From the NCBI GenBank assembly GCA_026874595.1, contig CM049321.1, positions 5,820,979 to 5,884,978 of the forward strand: DNA of 64,000 bases, read 5' to 3'. This document shows, piece after piece, positions 63,320 through 64,000 of the stretch. Source of the stretch: Sipunculus nudus. Lineage: Eukaryota; Annelida; Sipuncula; Golfingiida; Sipunculidae. The notes beneath the pieces are model-generated. The model was not told the DNA's origin. It was given only the letters and a program-made list of their open reading frames with translations, and searched no databases. How positions within the stretch are numbered: the first letter of the stretch is position 1; the number at the start of each line of letters is the position of its first letter. Position numbers and translations under genes: made by a program.

Positions 63320-63577
63320 TTAATTCTTACTCAGCCGGATCCGCATCAGTTCCCTCAAAATCTTTTTGTGTTTGTTTTCCGGGATTGTAAGGCGAAAGTA
63401 GAAAATACCGATAGACATGAAGAAGCGATGGACTCGAAAATTCCACAAAGATACAAGCGATTCAAGACGCCTCCCCAGGTCAGCCCTAGGCCGCCAGGCA
63501 CCGGGTCCAAGAGGCGAAGTCGGATGAGCAAGCAAAGCAGCAGCAACCACTCCCACTCCGAGCAGAAACCTGTACAT
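63320..63577 (-). CDS. Possible small secreted or membrane protein (85 aa), unknown
   Basis: The frame begins MYRFLLGVGVVAAALLAHP, a good signal-peptide-like segment, then a Pro/Gly/Arg-rich part and a basic tail (KHKKILRELMRIRLSKN) before TAA. The patch is distinctly GC-richer than its surroundings. However, two other frames over the same bases are also open (minus 63546-63355; plus 63368-63604), so the correct strand is uncertain and a CpG-rich non-coding patch is possible. No relatives are recognised. Confidence 0.3.
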   Translation of the reverse strand: MYRFLLGVGVVAAALLAHPTSPLGPGAWRPRADLGRRLESLVSLWNFRVHRFFMSIGIFYFRLTIPENKHKKILRELMRIRLSKN

Positions 63578-63722
63578 CCCTTAACGCAACAGCGTAGTCC
63601 GGCCTAGAACTCTTGTGAACATTAAGCGAGGTATCATTATTTTCTTCATCATCTAGTATATTCTTTACGGCAGTTTTAACTTATGAGTCTCTAGGCGTAA
63701 TTACTAATGATTTGGTCACAGA

Positions 63723-63725
<3 letters not shown>

Positions 63726-63777
<52 letters not shown>
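63726..63777. repeat. (TA)n microsatellite
   Basis: Uninterrupted TA run of about 50 bp near the right edge. Confidence 0.95.
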
Positions 63778-63779
<2 letters not shown>

Positions 63780-63781
<2 letters not shown>

Positions 63782-64000
63782 TTATTTTTAAATGATTTTT
63801 ATTTCATATTTTATTTTCCATGTGGTAAGTAATATTAAAAAAAATATACTCATATACATCTAATAACCCTGGAAAATGAACCTGATGGATCTTTTGACAC
63901 TGTTAGGATTCGGTGACACTTGAATATTTTACAGATAGTTTTAACGTTTTAAATTTTAAATCAAACATATAATACAAGACAGGATTTTCTTAAGAACGAA
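63780..64000. other. AT-rich window end, nothing recognised
   Basis: No coding, RNA or repeat signature beyond AT richness. Confidence 0.5.

Noticed and set aside
1-64000. CRISPR array or bacterial-type operon
   Set aside because: No regularly spaced short direct repeats. Gene structure, splice sites and retroelements show a eukaryotic genome.

Overview
This is AT-rich eukaryotic (animal) DNA, most likely from a mollusc or another lophotrochozoan. That assignment rests on intron-split genes with GT-AG borders, long TA microsatellites, tRNA-derived SINE heads, degraded LINE, Ty3/gypsy and DNA-transposon remains, and molluscan-type 'gaccttgacctttgacc' repeats. It is inference from repeat and gene style; no species marker was found. 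Almost all of the short open frames in the window are chance frames in repeats.

Left third (1-30.2 kb): layered duplications. A 5.1-kb block at 1-5118 is repeated in direct orientation at 10951-16069; I counted 8 substitutions in the first ~590 bp. The second copy holds a ~6-kb element at about 11628-17661 with long inverted ends. It carries a decayed minus-strand gene of a multi-copy invertebrate family recognisable by a DTD motif and a TGSDT motif. The first copy keeps the left flank and about three quarters of the element and breaks off at 5118. Sequence right of the element (17.68-21.79 kb) matches an older, diverged copy at 25.04-30.19 kb. In that older copy the element's left and right flanks lie next to each other, so it behaves as a pre-insertion (empty) site. 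Between the old copies lie a tyrosine-recombinase fragment (22.5-23.1 kb) and the endonuclease part of a LINE (23.3-24.3 kb, minus).

Middle (30.2-37.4 kb): a decayed Ty3/gypsy retrotransposon on the minus strand (31.3-33.65 kb, gag then reverse transcriptase), followed by AT-rich intergenic DNA.

Right half (37.4-57.7 kb): the one convincing host gene, on the minus strand. Ten coding exons, found by following splice sites and reading phase, join to a closed 390-residue frame: a signal peptide, then two tandem von Willebrand factor type D (VWD) domains, then a stop. A TATA box, a perfect NRF1-type palindrome and a probable non-coding first exon lie at 57.58-57.68 kb, and an AATAAA signal at 37373-37378 is the probable 3' end. 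The two domains arose by duplication of a four-exon module: small exon of 27/26 nt, then 233/233, 215/194 and 99/90 nt, with matching phases at all the borders after the small exon. An intron holds a 36-bp inverted repeat (35/36 matched, 22-nt loop). A 1149-bp element with pogo-like ends flanked by TA lies in the first intron.

Right end (57.7-64 kb): mostly non-coding. A GC-rich patch at 63.3-63.6 kb has overlapping open frames, one starting with a signal-peptide-like segment.
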